Source of the DNA: Tillus elongatus
Taxonomy: Eukaryota; Arthropoda; Insecta; Coleoptera; Cleridae
Direction: 5' to 3'
Length of the DNA stretch: 64,000 nucleotides
Assembly (NCBI GenBank): GCA_964006375.1
Contig: OZ023262.1
Span: forward strand, 55,503,366-55,567,365
Within the stretch, counting starts at the first letter, position 1. Every line of letters starts with the position of its first letter. Made by a program: the position numbers and the translations under genes. Shown piece by piece: positions 1 through 12,758 of the stretch. Below the pieces are notes generated by a model that saw nothing but the letters and a program-made list of their open reading frames with translations, had not been told where the DNA came from and made no database searches.

Positions 1-1477
1 TTTAAAGAAAAACGGATTGAACAGTGACTTTTTAGTAAACCTCTTAATGCGGTGGAAAATTGTTGATGGCAGTTTCAAGTGAACACTTTCAAGTAAACAG
101 TTTTGAGTTTCCAAGTTCAAGTTTTCAATTTCAGTCTCAGTTTCAAGTTTGCCTTTATGTCCGATTTTTCCATATACGTTCAAACATACCTTTGTCTCAG
201 AATTTACCGTTAAAATACAGTTTTGCTGTTCCGATTTAAGTACATCAAGCTTCAACTTCAGTGTCTACCTAGCCTTTTGATTGTACATTGCACCTACACT
301 CTCTTCCTGTCTCCACCTCAGCAGGCCTTTTCTACCAGTTGCTGACTCCTCTCTTGGGGAAATTAAGCTCCTATGGTCAGCGCTAAATACCGATGTTACC
401 CTATACAGTTTCTACATTCCGCCTGCAGGAAAGTCAACATCTATGGAATCTCAGGTGTAAGTCCAGACCAACTGGTGAATCTTTGTAAGTACGAGCGTAC
501 TAAATGTGAGTCATTTTCAACTTTTTGAGTGATCTTTAAGACTAGACAGACATAATATTCCTACATCAAAATTAAATTTCTCATTAAATTGCAACATAAA
601 TTTTAAATCAGTCAAAAATCAAAATTTTTATCAGTGAGATTGATCGTTATATAAACGTATTTTGTATGTTCCTTCTGAATAATGTGAAAATATGTAAATT
701 AGGAACATTAGTATGATATTAATTAGTTGACATTTTTGCCCACGATTTTTTCAAACCTTCAAACGTTTTAGAGTACAAAAAAAGGTAGTTTGTAACCTTT
801 TAATAGTAAACAGTTACTTAATTTTACAATCTCTGAGCTTCTCTCACAGACTTTTAAGAAAACAAAACATTCTCTGGCCAGAACAATAAACTAGAAATTT
901 ACCTAACAAATTAAAATTAAGAGCATTGGTAGAATTAACAGAAAAACTTTGCATTTGATATTTATTTTGTTTCTTTGTAATGTACAACTTTTATTTGATT
1001 TACCAGGAGGCTTGATTTAAATAACTCCCATTATTAATTTATGTCAATAGATTTAAATATTTGTGTTTTTAATATCTGTTTTGATTGAATAACAAATTCC
1101 TCGTTCAACCTTTCTCAATTCTGGTGGTGCTATAGCTGGAAATTCTTCATATCTATTATCTAGATCTCTTTAAACTAACTAACTCACGTACGTAGTGCCG
1201 GTGTTTTGACTTGAAGATCTCATAAATCTGGGACTTTGGCCAGAACGAGATTAAAGCTGAGTAAGTATTTGATTATCTTTTCATCTTCAAACCAAACAGT
1301 GTGTTCTTTATCTTAGAAAATAATACATCTGAGAGATAAGTGCAAATAGGTTAGGGTTTGGGAGATGATGACCTCACTAATGACCGGATTTAGATCCAGT
1401 TAAAATCTGTCACGAGATATCAATCGCGGACAACCATCAAATAAATACACTCGGGGTTTTTAGGCATAAATTGGCAC
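1..1477. other. no gene recognised
   Basis: AT-rich sequence without a convincing open frame on either strand. It lies on the downstream side of RABL6, which is transcribed right to left, so it could be RABL6 intron or 3' sequence. I looked for the acidic and lysine-rich C-terminal RABL6 exons here and found none. Confidence 0.4.
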
Positions 1478-1624
1478 AACTTCAACAGAGGATGAATATT
1501 CTAACTAAAATTCTACATCAAAACAAGTATTTATATTCAGTCCTTAGATTGTATCTAAGAAATCAATATAAATACTTGTTTTGATGTAAAATTTTAGTTA
1601 GAATATTAATCCTCTGTTGAAGTT
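1478..1624. repeat. near-perfect hairpin, arms about 62 bp
   Basis: The left arm (about 1478-1539) and right arm (about 1563-1624) are reverse complements with only a few mismatches, separated by a loop of about 23 bp. Both ends begin with the word AACTTCAACAGAGGAT or a one-base variant. The structure fits a small foldback element or MITE; a hairpin RNA is possible but nothing shows transcription. Confidence 0.75.
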
Positions 1625-1910
1625 AACATTGTGTGCGAAACAAACGTTTTTGCTTTAATTAAAATGTGCGGCAGTTATTGGTTTGTCGCCAGATGTGCTT
1701 GTCAGTGCTCATCACAGTCTCCAGTATTCACATAGTGAATTTATAGATCAAGAAAGAACGAGAGCCTCCTTAAATAACGCGGCACCTTTCATTTTAAGCC
1801 CATTATCCTTTAAAACTTGTACGTTTTATGCTTATATTTTCAGCCTGCCTTGAACGTGGATAATTATGTAAATATTTTTGAAAGCCTTCTAAGTATCAGT
1901 AGATTGTTGG

Positions 1911-3034
1911 ATGGTCAATTTATATTTCTACTCGTCTTCACATGTAAATTTCACATCAGTAACTGAGGATGAGGTTTTTAAAGCCCTAAAGCATGTTAAG
2001 CCTAAACATACAATTGGCCCTGACGAAGTCCCTTCGTTTATAGCAAGGGATTGTGCGGTCGTGCTGAGTCACCCCTTATGCTTAATTTTTAACAAAATCT
2101 TGAAGACACACCTATCCTGATGTGTGGAAGATAGCCAGAGTGGTTCCGATATTTAAGTCGGATTGTCGTTCCAAGATTAAGAATTATAGGCCCAGATCGA
2201 TTCTTTCAATATTTTCAAAAGTATTGGAGTCTATCCTTTATGGGCACATATACATTAACTTAAAGCACAGGATATCAACCAAGCAGCATGGTTTTGTTGC
2301 TGGGCGCTCAACTGTGACAAACTTGTTGTTGTTCACTCAGTACATAGCCGAGTCAATTGACGCAGGTAAACAGTCGGATGTTATATATATGGATATATCC
2401 AAAGCATTTCACAGAGTTGGTCATGCTGTTCTACAGTCCAAGTTGTCAGCCATCGGTTTCGCTGAGGATCTGGTTCAACTTTTCTGCTCATATTTTACCA
2501 ACTGTGTACATTATGTAGAATATATGGGAATTAAATCCAAACACTATACTCCTCTGTCAGGCGTACCACAAGGTTCGAACCTGGGTCCTCTACTATTTAT
2601 TATTTTCATTAACGACCTCTGTGATCGTATATCTTCTGAGTGTTTACTGTATGCTGACGACTTAAAAATTTTTCATCGGATAGACTCACTGAGGGATTGT
2701 CTTGTGTTGCAGGATGATTTGGTTGCTCTTCAGAATTGGTGTCATAAAAATATGCAAGAACTCAATATAAGTAAATGTACTGTAGTGACCTATTCTAGGA
2801 GGGTTACCAATATCAATTTTAATTATACTTTACAGGGGAGTCTTGCATAGGAGTGATAGCAGGAGAGATTTGGGTGTTGTTTTTGACCGAAAACTTTGTT
2901 TTGACCTTCATATTCAGGTATCAGTATCAGAAACTATGAGGTCTCTAGGTTTTGTCATCAGAGTCTTTAGGGATTTTAGTGGAACCGAACATGATGTTCA
3001 AATCGCCGATGTATTAGATGTCCAAGTTTGCTAA
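1911..3034 (+). pseudogene. Jockey-like LINE reverse transcriptase relic
   Basis: The three reading-frame pieces (1911-2120, 2122-2850, 2843-3034) form one reverse transcriptase of the Jockey type. The fingers region has the GPDEVPS motif, the palm has a DISKAF motif, then a GVPQGSNLGPLLF block and an intact YADD catalytic box. Extra bases near 2110 and 2835 break the frame, so it cannot be made in one piece. The endonuclease domain upstream is missing. The C-terminus is cut short and followed by about 200 bp of 3' untranslated sequence ending in a TAAA-type tail near 3225-3242, as is usual for this clade. It is a 5'-truncated dead copy. Confidence 0.85.
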
Positions 3035-3242
3035 TCAAGTTTGCATTGTCAGTGGTGCTGACATTGTATGTGATAGCGCATCTGAGGTGTCGGCACATAT
3101 AATGTGCAATATCCATCTGTTTTCCTCCATGTAGTTTAGTGTACTGATTCCCTTTCTATTTTATTCTGTAACTATTAGTTAAGTACCCTATTTTGTGGAT
3201 TTTTTTTCTGTTGGGTTGTAATTTATTTAATAAATAAATAAA
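3035..3242 (+). mobile_element. 3' end and TAAA tail of the Jockey-like copy
   Basis: Non-coding sequence after the reverse transcriptase relic, ending in repeated AATAAATAAATAAATT. This kind of short-repeat tail marks the 3' end of Jockey-clade insertions. It fixes the right border of the element near 3242. Confidence 0.6.
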
Positions 3243-3516
3243 TTAGATAAAAGCTCATAAATTTGTCAACTAGGAGATTAAAGTAGTTCGTCAACCTCGT
3301 CCGTTCAATATAGACACAATAGACAAACCAAGGGTCTCCAACTACAATTTACCTTCGGTTTAGTTCGTCTATCTAGGTATCATATAAATACATTTGTAGA
3401 TGTTAATTTAGTTTAGAATTTGTTTATCCTCTGATGATGCTAACGTGGTTAGTAAAACGATCCTAAAATCTTTAAAAACGACTTGTTGTGGTGATTTGGG
3501 TTCTCCAAGTGTACTA

Positions 3517-4082
3517 AGCTCCAAATAACACAAACGACCCTGTGTAAATACAATTTTTTGAGCGTTTGTGAAGAAATAATTTTTGGGAAGATTTTTGTGA
3601 AGTGTTGGTGATAATAAATGTTTAACAAGTTATTGTAAGGAAAATTATTTTACATTTTCGTGGAAAATAATGTTTAGCAAATGTTTGTAAAAAACAATTT
3701 TCGTGTAATTTCGCGTAAAAGAAATTTTCATGCAAATTTTCTGGAATTTTCGTCAAAAAGCTTTTTGTGGATAATTATATATTGGCAGGTGTGTAAATAG
3801 CTTGAAAAGGTTCGTTGTCGAGAAAAATTTGACCAGTTTTCCGGGAACATTTTAAGTTTATTTTCGCAAAATTATTGTATTTTTTCAAAAAATTAAGTCG
3901 CGTGTTGACGAGCTCTAATTAGAATGAAACCTGTCTGTGGTTATAATTATGGTGAGAATACATCTAGGCTTACATACATTGACCGTTTATTAGGCAAGCA
4001 ATGGGCCAGGGCTGACAATTAAAAAATTGTTAGTTGGTTGTACACAGTCTCTATTTTATAAGATTTTGTGTTATTTGGAGCT
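3517..4082. repeat. non-autonomous element with 18-bp terminal inverted repeats
   Basis: The word AGCTCCAAATAACACAAA at 3517-3534 returns as its exact reverse complement at 4065-4082. The 566-bp interior is AT-rich and non-coding. This fits a MITE-like DNA element, but no clear target duplication was seen, so the superfamily is open. Confidence 0.5.
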
Positions 4083-4174
4083 GTTGTGCCAACATACTAC
4101 CTGGTCCCGCACCGAGATGGCGACCCTGTCGTACATCTCACAATGTTCTAGGAGACTGGATACCATAGTCGTAT

Positions 4175-6324
4175 TACCCAAGCAACAAATTAAGGCATCT
4201 TAACCAGCACTCAAGACCAAATAACCTAACCAAGTTGGAATTTAGTAATAATTAACTAAAATGTTGCCTTGATTCTCATAATGACTACAAATTTGGAAAT
4301 GCGGCTCCGAACTAGTTTATTTTTGACTATTAAAATTACTCCAAAGTCAGTAACTTACAAGTAACTAAATTGGGAAAAAATTGGTTTAATTTTACTCATA
4401 AAATATACTTGAATATACTTTTGTGTTTCAATTCCAGAGTTGCTAATTTTTAGGTCGAAGTGTGCCCTAAATTGGACTGAAAATCGACTACCAAGTCCAG
4501 ATACCTGAAATACCTACTTTAAGGTAATTTATTACCTAATATTAACCTGCAATATGTCTCTGTGGTATAGTAAATTGGAGGTCTTCTTATGAAGTCCAGC
4601 TTACATATATATTACCAATTTCATTGCAATACAGCACAGGAAATATTTTGGGCACTGAGCTAACCTAAAATGGCTTTCTGATCGGCTATAAAGTCATAAT
4701 TACTGCAGAAATGGTCTTCCAAGTCAAATTGCCTACCTTCAAGTTGAAAATACCCATAAAATCTGACTTGAAATAAAAATTGTCCTCAAAGTTCAAAGTG
4801 TACAGCAGTGAAATACATTTGTGACTCTTACAGGTATGTCAGTTGATAAACTTCATCAATAAAAGTTTATTCTTGTTGTTAATGTGCGTGCACCAGTAAC
4901 AAATATTATTATAGTGTTACAATGCCCCCTTTGAAACCAATAAAAGTTTACAGACATACTACAAACTATTATAGAGTAATAAAGAATGCTCACAGAAAAA
5001 TAGTGATAGATGCTGATCATTCAAAGTAGCTTACATCAAATGAAGAACTCATTTTTCAATCCTAAAAAACTTTATCGGCCACTACTACTAGGTATATGAA
5101 AGTAAAACTGAATTTCAATTCTCTGCTGGTATCAAATCAGCACATTTCCCTCTTAAATATAATACATCCCTTTTCATGCCAAATGGAGTGAAGTATTGGC
5201 AAAACGGTCAGCTGTCATGTTTATGTTTATTTACTTTCTTTTTATGTTTCTATTTCCAATTAATGTTTATATATTATGGAATCAAAGACCAAAAACGCTG
5301 TATAATCATTCCTATATGTCTCTCCGCTGTGCACGGATATAAGTAATATATATTCCTATACACGAAAATGTTTCATTTCTAATAAATTCAAACAAAATTC
5401 GTTTACCATATAGTTGAAATTCCCATAATAGGACAAAATGCCTTCAAAGTTTGGTTAGTTTGCCCTGTCATTAGGAATTGTGACTTATAGGTAAAAAAAT
5501 AGGGCAAAATTAACTTTCAGGTCAATAATGTTAGAAGGGCAGCCATATTAAATTAATTTTGCGGTATCCATCTTGATTGTATTGGAAAATGAAAAATAAT
5601 ATTTTGTTGAATATAGTGTAATCAAATTTTAGTTCGAAAAAAACATTAAATAATGATTGTATACCATGACGACAAGATAGTTTTGTGTTGTTTACATCAC
5701 CAATCCTCCAAAATCAGAATTTCAAGAATTTTGAATCATTTTTTATTTTCACTAATTTTATCTTTTACAAGGGCGCTCGAATTTTATCGAAGTATCATCA
5801 TCATGTTAACAGAAAAAAACATAACCGCAGTGGTTTTTTTCTTTATACAGTGCGAATCACCTTTATCATTGTTGCAAATATTTGAAGTAAGTTCTTTGAT
5901 CATTCAAGATGTCATTTTTTAACAAAGATGGACAATATCTCTACTACTCTACTGTTTGTTTATACATACATAACCACAGATCCTGCAGAACCGAATAATG
6001 TCACATGCGTATGCGTAGTTCGTTGTTAAGAACGTCACGGCACTCGGCGCCTAGATGTCAGATTCAAGTAAAGCGTAGCACATATTTACCAATATATTAC
6101 GTCCATTGGCCCAATGTTGAATGAAAATGCCCTAAATATAACTAAAACGCCTTGGTCAAAACGCCTTGCTGGACCTATTATCGACTTCCATATTCCTTTG
6201 ACTTTATTCCCTACCTTGGTAATATACACTTAAATTTTACTTGAAAATGACCTGTGGTGATTTGGTCGCCGACCTATTGGTAGGGCGATTTTACGTCAAT
6301 TTGACTTTAAATGTTGCTTGGGTA
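4175..6324. repeat. candidate 2.1-kb non-autonomous DNA transposon
   Basis: The 12-bp word TACCCAAGCAAC at 4175-4186 returns as its reverse complement at 6313-6324, and weaker inverted similarity continues inward (AAATTAAGGC against ATTTAAAGTC). The interior has no convincing coding sequence; the short open frames near 5653-5922 look accidental. The superfamily cannot be told from what is visible. Confidence 0.4.
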
Positions 6325-6429
6325 CTTTATAGGTGTGTTCATGCTGTAATTAGTAAAGTGTACTGAAGAGCTCTAATTAGAGCAAAACCGGACTGCGGTT
6401 CTAATTATGGTGAGCCTTACAAAAAATTA

Positions 6430-6573
6430 AGTTGTTTTGATGAAATATGGTACATTGTTTCTACTATATAGGTTATACCAAATGTCATGCCTCTTATTAT
6501 AAAAAAACATATATTTGTCATTAAAAATATTTTGATGAACATTCACTACATTCAACACATTTGCTGTGTCCAG
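6430..6573 (-). repeat. truncated copy of MITE family C
   Basis: This matches the right half of the copies at 23273-23592 and 63051-63440: a TGGTACATTGTTTCTACTATATAGG core, then a degenerate end that reads GCAG-type terminal sequence on the opposite strand. The left terminus is absent, so it is a fragment. Confidence 0.6.
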
Positions 6574-6666
6574 ATTTTTTTTAATTAGATAATCTTCCTG
6601 ATAAACTGAATAATCTTATAACATTTTCTAATAGGAAGAGTACTCTCCGAGATTAAAAAAACTTAC

Positions 6667-7329
6667 GAATCAGATTCATTCTCTTCAACTTTAATGTTAC
6701 TCTGTATGCTACTGAGCTGCACGTCTTCCAAGAAACTTCTATCAAGCTGGCCTCCATCTGGACAAAATTCATCGACTGACGTTATCGGATTTATATCTAA
6801 ACGTTTTAGATCAGACAAGTCTTTGGCTACTCCCTGTTCACCACTAGCAAATCTAAATCCATCACTTGTACTTCTGGGCAATAAATTACCGGCAGGCTTC
6901 TTACTCAACTGCCCTATTGCATTCATGTTACCATATGGGATAGGTTTGCCAGCTCCTATGACAATCGGTCCACTCTGAGATCTCTTAACATCATTTGGAA
7001 CCTGGTTAGAATTAGCAATTTGCTGACTAGATACTGAAGGCCTTAAAACAGGCACCGGAGCTGGTATATTAGCGTTAGAATCGGCCACTTCTCTACGTTT
7101 TTTAACGAGAGTCTCTAAGAATTTACCATAATTTGCTTCATCTGAGTCACAATAGATGTCAAGTTCTTGTACAGTAGCTTGAGTCTCCATTTCATTTCGC
7201 TCTAACTGCCCCATCAAGGCTTCTTTCTGTAACTGGAGGAATGGTAAGTTGAAAAATTTATGTAATAGTTTTAAACCAAAACCATTACGCATTGACGCTT
7301 CAGAATAACGAACTTGTGCAGTGCGCGAT
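6667..7329 (-). CDS. RABL6: RABL6, third coding exon seen (Rab-like protein 6)
   Basis: This exon follows the GTPase domain of RABL6. Its first half aligns with the vertebrate protein from memory: the RYSEASMRNGFGLKLLHKFF block and the following FLQLQ segment are hallmark RABL6 sequence. A second conserved patch, SVDEFCPDGGQLDRSFLED, lies near the end; between them is a low-complexity Ser/Pro/Asn-rich linker. The acceptor (TTCCAG) and donor (GTAAGT at 6666-6661) are canonical. The acceptor joins the previous exon in phase 2 to give a Gly codon, which fits the family. The exon also ends in phase 2 in an acidic stretch, so further C-terminal exons are expected to the left and were not found. 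Confidence 0.9.
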
Positions 7330-7499
7330 CTGGAACAAAAATCAACATTTAAAATTAAATTCACAGGACTTGGTTAAATAATTATATGGTTAACTTGTTG
7401 AAAATTCAATAATGTCAGACTCTTCACTTTTAGAAAATAGACATTCCTATTGAAAATTTAATCACACAATAAATGTCATTGCGAATTCGCGGATAATGA

Positions 7500-7916
7500 T
7501 ACATTTATTTATTTATTACTTTATTGCTCGAAGGGCTTACACCCAATTAAAGCACAAAGAAGTCACCAATTAGAACCAATTAGCAGTTACTTTAAAAACT
7601 ATGAATATGGATAGGCGACCTCATAAGCAGATTTGTCCTGCTAGTTGGAAGGTTGAAAATATCACAACTTCTAGAATTTATTCTAGGTACAAGCAATTTA
7701 ATCTGTCCAAGCAGTTCTGAGTAATCTAGCAAATTAGTTAAAAGTTTACAAAAGAACCTTAAGAAGCAACCTCTCTACGAGACTCAAAACTATCAACACT
7801 GCACACCCAAAGCAGTATCAAATAATCAAGTCCACGAGGATATTCCCCCACAACTTTAAATCTCAAAAATTTCAGAACCCTCCTTTGGGCTGACTCAAGG
7901 TAACACTTTTGAGAAG
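7500..7916 (-). pseudogene. 3' part of the Jockey-like LINE split by the palindromic element
   Basis: Read on the minus strand this gives the C-terminal part of a Jockey reverse transcriptase, with patches such as LESAQRRVLKFLRFK and GEYPRGLDY, then a stop-riddled tail and a TTTATTTATTTATT tract near 7504 that is the element's 3' tail. It is the direct continuation of the relic at 13508-15640; the sequence between them is a later insertion. Confidence 0.8.
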
Positions 7917-8888
7917 TATACAGTGTGTCCTAAACTGGATAGGAATGTATTGCTATCTCTGTTATTATTAGAGACAGGGAGACGGTTAAATTAGCAATGT
8001 TCTGTAGAATTTAATTCTCGTTCCAAATATGACTTGTATTTTGCACTGCCTCTTTTCGTTTTTGAGTTATTTTGAAAAAAACAAAATTTGTCGATGTATT
8101 TTTTCTTCAATATCTAAGTAGGCGTTGATCTGACATGTCTAAGACTTGCACATTATCAGACCACTTTTTACAGAGTAATCTTTTTATGCTATTCTCAACT
8201 TTGGATTGTCATTTGTTTTTGAGCAACAGATATCAACGTTTGTTTTTATTATGGCAGCCATATTGAACTTTTTTGCTCATGTGATAGCCTGTGAAAAGAA
8301 CTTTCCAATGATGTACAACATGCTTGAGAAATCTTGTAATTGCACTGACAATTTTGAGAAAAACCGTTTTGAGGATAGTAAGCTATGAAATCCAATACCA
8401 GAAAACAAATGACAAAAAGACAGTGTTCAAAAATCAGTAGGCCATGGAGTCAAACAATAGACTTCTACTTTTAACATAATTTTCCGTAATGATTCACGAT
8501 CAAAAAATATTGTGATTTAATTTACAATACTTAATTAGGTAATAATACTAAGTAATATTATGTGAAACAGTTTAATAACGAAGCGGTGTAAAGTTAGTTC
8601 GCCTCCCCGTGGTGCACCCTGGATAGCGTCTACTATTAGACGTGAACTAAATGAACTAACCAAACCGTAACCCTACCTAGTCATGTCTTAGGAGGGCCGG
8701 GAATGCTTGCCTTAATTGGCCAGCATTGCGAGGAGAGTCCTCTATAAAAACCCACATCGCGAGGTCGTTTGGCGGGTTGGTGCCGAAGCGATGATGCTTC
8801 TGGCCGATATGGCCGGGCATTGGCAGGATGGTAATTCTGTCGCTAACGTTAACCCTCCCCAGGGAAACCGGGCGACCTCCCTGTGTAA

Positions 8889-10319
8889 ATGCCTCTTCAT
8901 GGGATGCGGGGCTCTTCCATGGAGGTTTATTTTCCCTTGCTGCTATTGGGAACAACCATAGACACGACAAACACAGACCCAAACGAGATGGGTAATACTC
9001 TCGATCTCCAGGAAACTGGAGAACCTATGGAGGTAGAGATGTGGGTTGTCCCCTCTCTTACCGCTAAACCGATGGAGGGGGGGACAAGGACAATCCTGTC
9101 CCCATCCTCTGCATCTCCGTCCTCCGATGAGGAGCGGGAGCTTTTAAAGTCTCCCGTGGGACCCAAGGAGGAAAGGAGGAAAAGACAACGGCTGCCTGGA
9201 TCCGCAAGGAGACAGCTCAGACGACTACTCAAGGCGGGGGTGCCATATTCAACCGCCTTGAGTCAGGCACTTGCGGAGTCCCGCCGGTCTCGGGCGGGGG
9301 CTGGGGGTCCTGATGGGTCGGTAAAACGACCCGAGGAGCCTGGTGCCTCCGCGGATGGGGCCGTCGGCGGAAAACGACTCTGGTCGGACGGCAGCGCACC
9401 TCAGCAGAGGGCTAAAAAGCCCCGTGAGGGTGCTGTCAGAAAAACGTTCAGTGAGGTGACTGGAGGGGTGAGAGTGGGCATTATCCACTCTGAATATCCC
9501 TCCTCATCGCTGAATAATGAACAACTGCTGCTACTGCAGGGGGCTATACTGAAGGCTGTGCAGAGCAGTTCAGAGGAAGAACCCAATATAAGGTTCCAGG
9601 GCTGCGCAAATCGACCCGGATGGCTCCTTATAAATTGCGAGGACGAGGCCAGCTCGCACTGACTGGAGCGAATAGTTGGGGGGCTCCAGCCGTGGGAGGG
9701 GGCTCGTCTTAAGCTGGTGAGAGGACAGGACCTCCCCAGACCTCATGTCTGCGTGGCATATCTTCCGGACGGGGTGGAGACATTGACGCCCGAGGATGTG
9801 CTCACCAGACTGAGACGTATGAATGGTGGCCTGAACACTCGGGAGTGGACCGTACTGCACCGAGTGGCGACGGGACCATCAGGACAGACATGGACATTTT
9901 CGGTCGACGAAATGTCTATGAACACTCTGGAGGGAATTGGCTTCAGACCATTCTATGGCTTCGGGCGGGTCTTGTTCCGGCCGAGGACTCGGGGGTCTGC
10001 GACTGAGCCTAAACCCACAGCCTCTGCTACCAGCGTCGCCTGTAAACCGGAGGCGACAGGTGCGGGCCCTTCCGAGAGTGGTGGGGGATCAATCCCCCCG
10101 TCAGTACCCTCGTGTAGTGGCACCGCGGTGGAAGGTAGCTCCACCAAAAAAACTGGCCCCAAGAGAGGAGGTGGCAGGACTCAACCTTCCACTGGACCCT
10201 CCAGAGGGAAACAACAGGGGAAAGGAAAGTCCACCCCTGGGATTACTACCAAAGGTAGACCCTCCCATATGAAGCTTGGTAATCGAGCTTCTAAAAAGGA
10301 GGAGGAACCTGCACCCTAA
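8889..10319 (+). pseudogene. LINE ORF1 (gag-like, DUF4780-type) with one nonsense codon
   Basis: One frame runs from 8889 to the TAA at 10317, broken only by a TGA at 9660-9662 that sits where a Trp is likely. The first part is acidic then basic (a KEERRKRQR cluster near 9165-9190), as expected of a nucleic-acid-binding protein. The middle (about 9700-9990) holds the conserved block with REWTVLHRVATGPSGQTWTF, which I recognise as DUF4780-type sequence found in insect retroelement proteins. The tail is Gly/Ser/Pro/Lys-rich. The true start may be a later Met near 8988. Confidence 0.75.
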
Positions 10320-10394
10320 ATCCCCATCCTTTCGAGCTCCTTAACCTTAATCCTTATCCCTTACACACACCTATCCCCACCCCCATGCCCACTA

Positions 10395-12758
10395 ATATAA
10401 GGTGCATTCAAGCTAATTTGGCAAGTTGCTCGGAGAATAGTCACAGCCTCGGCAGTGGAGTGTGTTGTGAATCATTTCCAGCCATTTAAGTCGCCAGGGG
10501 AGGATGGGGTGGTGCCGGTCCTACTACAAAAGGGACTGGAGATTCTCCTACCTTTCCTTATCAGGCTGTTCAGAGCCAGCTTGGCCTGGAACTATATTCC
10601 ATCCAGCTGGACGGTGGTTAGGGGGGGTTTACATTCCCAAATTGGGACGTAAGGACCTCCTACCCACATCACTGAGACCTCTCAGTATTACATCATTCCT
10701 GTTGAAGGGATTGGAAAAAATACTGGATGGACACATTAGGGGGAACATCCTGGCCAATAACTCCCTAAATACCCACCAGTATGCCTACCAAACTGGCAAA
10801 TCCACTGAGTTAGCGCTCAATAACCTCGTCGAGCAAATCACCCACTCTCTGGAAAATGGAGAGGTTGCGGTGGCAGCATTTCTCGACATCGAAGGAGCAT
10901 TTAATAATGCATTACCTATCTCCATCTACGAGGCCACTATCGCTAGGGGGGTGGAACCTACCATTTGTGGCTGGATCGGAAACATGCTGCACAATCGGAC
11001 CATTATTACCTCATTGCGGGGGGAGGTGGTCGGGGTCAGGGCTGCGAGGGGGTGCCCTCAGGGGGGCGTACTATCCCCCCTGCTGTGGTCCCTCTTTGTG
11101 GACGATCTGCTGGCTATTCTCGAACTCTGGGAGGTTGAGGTCCAGGCGTATGCTGATAATCTCGTCATAATGGTTAGAGGCAAATCTGAGGAGGAACTGG
11201 CTAGTACTCTTCAGGAAGCACTAAATGTAATCAATGATTGGTGCCGGAGGGAACAAATGTCTGTGAACCCTCGCAAAACGATCATTGTTCCATTTACCAA
11301 AAGAAGAAGGTTGGACAAATTAAAACCACCTATTCTCATGGGAGAAACCATTCCATTTTCGGACCAAGCAAAATATCTGCGAGTTATCCTAGATAAGAAG
11401 CTCAACTGGGACATACAGTTAGAAAACGTTATCCGCAGGGCAAAACTGTCCCTGTGGACCTGCCGGAGAATCTGTGGTAACAACTGGGAAAACAAACCCC
11501 CAACAGATGTACTGGCTCTATGTAGTGGTTATCAGGCCAATGATAACATATGGAGCCATAGTTTGGTGGCCTAGGGTTCTTCGTGGTATCGCGAGGGCCA
11601 AACTGGCTCATCTACAGAGACAAGCTTGTCTGATGATAACGGGAGCGATAAGCACCGCACCATCAGCCGCTCTGGAGGTCCTGCTCAATATTCCCTCACT
11701 TCACATATGGGTGGAGAGGGTGGCGAGGTGGACAACGTACAGACTAAAACAAACGGCTGAGAGGGTCCGGTCTCCTTGATGACAGTGATTGTCACAGGAT
11801 ACTGGGAATGGTCTCAGACTTGATGCCTACAAAAATCAGCAGAGACCTGTCTTTCAAGACCGTCCTCCCGGAAAGGGAGGACTGGGACCGGAATCAATCG
11901 ACCCTGTTGAGAGCCGATCTCTGCTGATACTCTGACGGCTCCAAAACCAATATGGGAGTAGGAGCTGGCACATATGGGGGCAGCACCGATGCTAGACTAT
12001 CAGCTAGCCTCGGCAAGTACGCAACCATACACCAGACAGAAGTGTATGCCATCGAGATGTGTGCAAGGGAAAGTTTAAAAGACCTGTGCACAAACAAATC
12101 GATAAAGATATATGCAGATAGCCAAGCTGCAATAAAGGCTCTTGGTTCCTACTGGTGTAATTCAAAGACGGTATGGAGTTGTAAATCTGCCCTTAACGAA
12201 TTGGGCAGCTGTAATGAGGTGTCGCTGGTCTGGATACCGGGTCACTCGGACCATGACGGCAATGTTGCGTCCGACGCGCTTGCCAAGAGTGGGGCCCAGA
12301 GTGACTTTGTTGGACCAGAACTGGTGCTGGGGATAACATCTTGCACAGCAAAACGCACCCTAAAGACCTGGACAGAAAGAATGACAATCCAATATTGGCA
12401 AAATCTTCCAGGATTAGCCCACTCTAAGGCCTTCATAAATGGCCTGTCTGAGTCAAGGGCTAAAAAGCTTCTAGAGTTGAACAGACAACAACTGAGAACT
12501 CTAGTCGGCCTGTATACAGGACACTGCCGCTTGCGGCACCACATGCACCGTATTGGGGTCGGTGAGGAGACCGAGTGCCGGCTGTGCATGGAGAATGAAG
12601 AAACAGCAGAGCACGTGCTGTGTTACCGTCCGGCTGCGGACAGGACTAGATACCTGCTCTTTGGCAAGGTAAAGCTTGCTCCAGAAGACCTGGATCAACT
12701 TTCGCCCACAAAGATTATCGACCTCTGCAGGAGGCTGGATTTGTTGGGCGAAATATAG
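10395..12758 (+). pseudogene. LINE ORF2: reverse transcriptase plus RNase H, endonuclease deleted
   Basis: ORF2 opens near 10395 with the usual first residues of an AP endonuclease (IRCIQANL), but after about 10 codons it jumps straight to the start of the reverse transcriptase (near 10428), so roughly 200 residues of endonuclease are gone. The RT shows an FLDIEGAF motif, a GCPQGGVLSPLLW block, and YADN where YADD is expected, so a catalytic Asp is lost. Frameshifts lie at the G-run near 10621 and again near 11480-11520. The RNase H follows, with YSDGSK just after a TGA at 11925-11927, then ADSQAA and a WIPGHSDHDGN block, and a C-terminal Cys/His cluster near 12570-12620. Confidence 0.85.

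Noticed and set aside
2571..2580. AGGTTCGAAC, like a tRNA B box
   Set aside because: It lies within the conserved PQGS region of the LINE reverse transcriptase and no cloverleaf surrounds it.
5653..5922. Two overlapping frames in the 4175-6324 element
   Set aside because: Low-complexity hydrophobic translations in AT-rich DNA, no motif.
8716..9586. Several antisense and out-of-frame ORFs over the GC-rich LINE ORF1
   Set aside because: GC-rich coding DNA gives long shadow frames; only the plus frame from 8889 has a recognisable domain.
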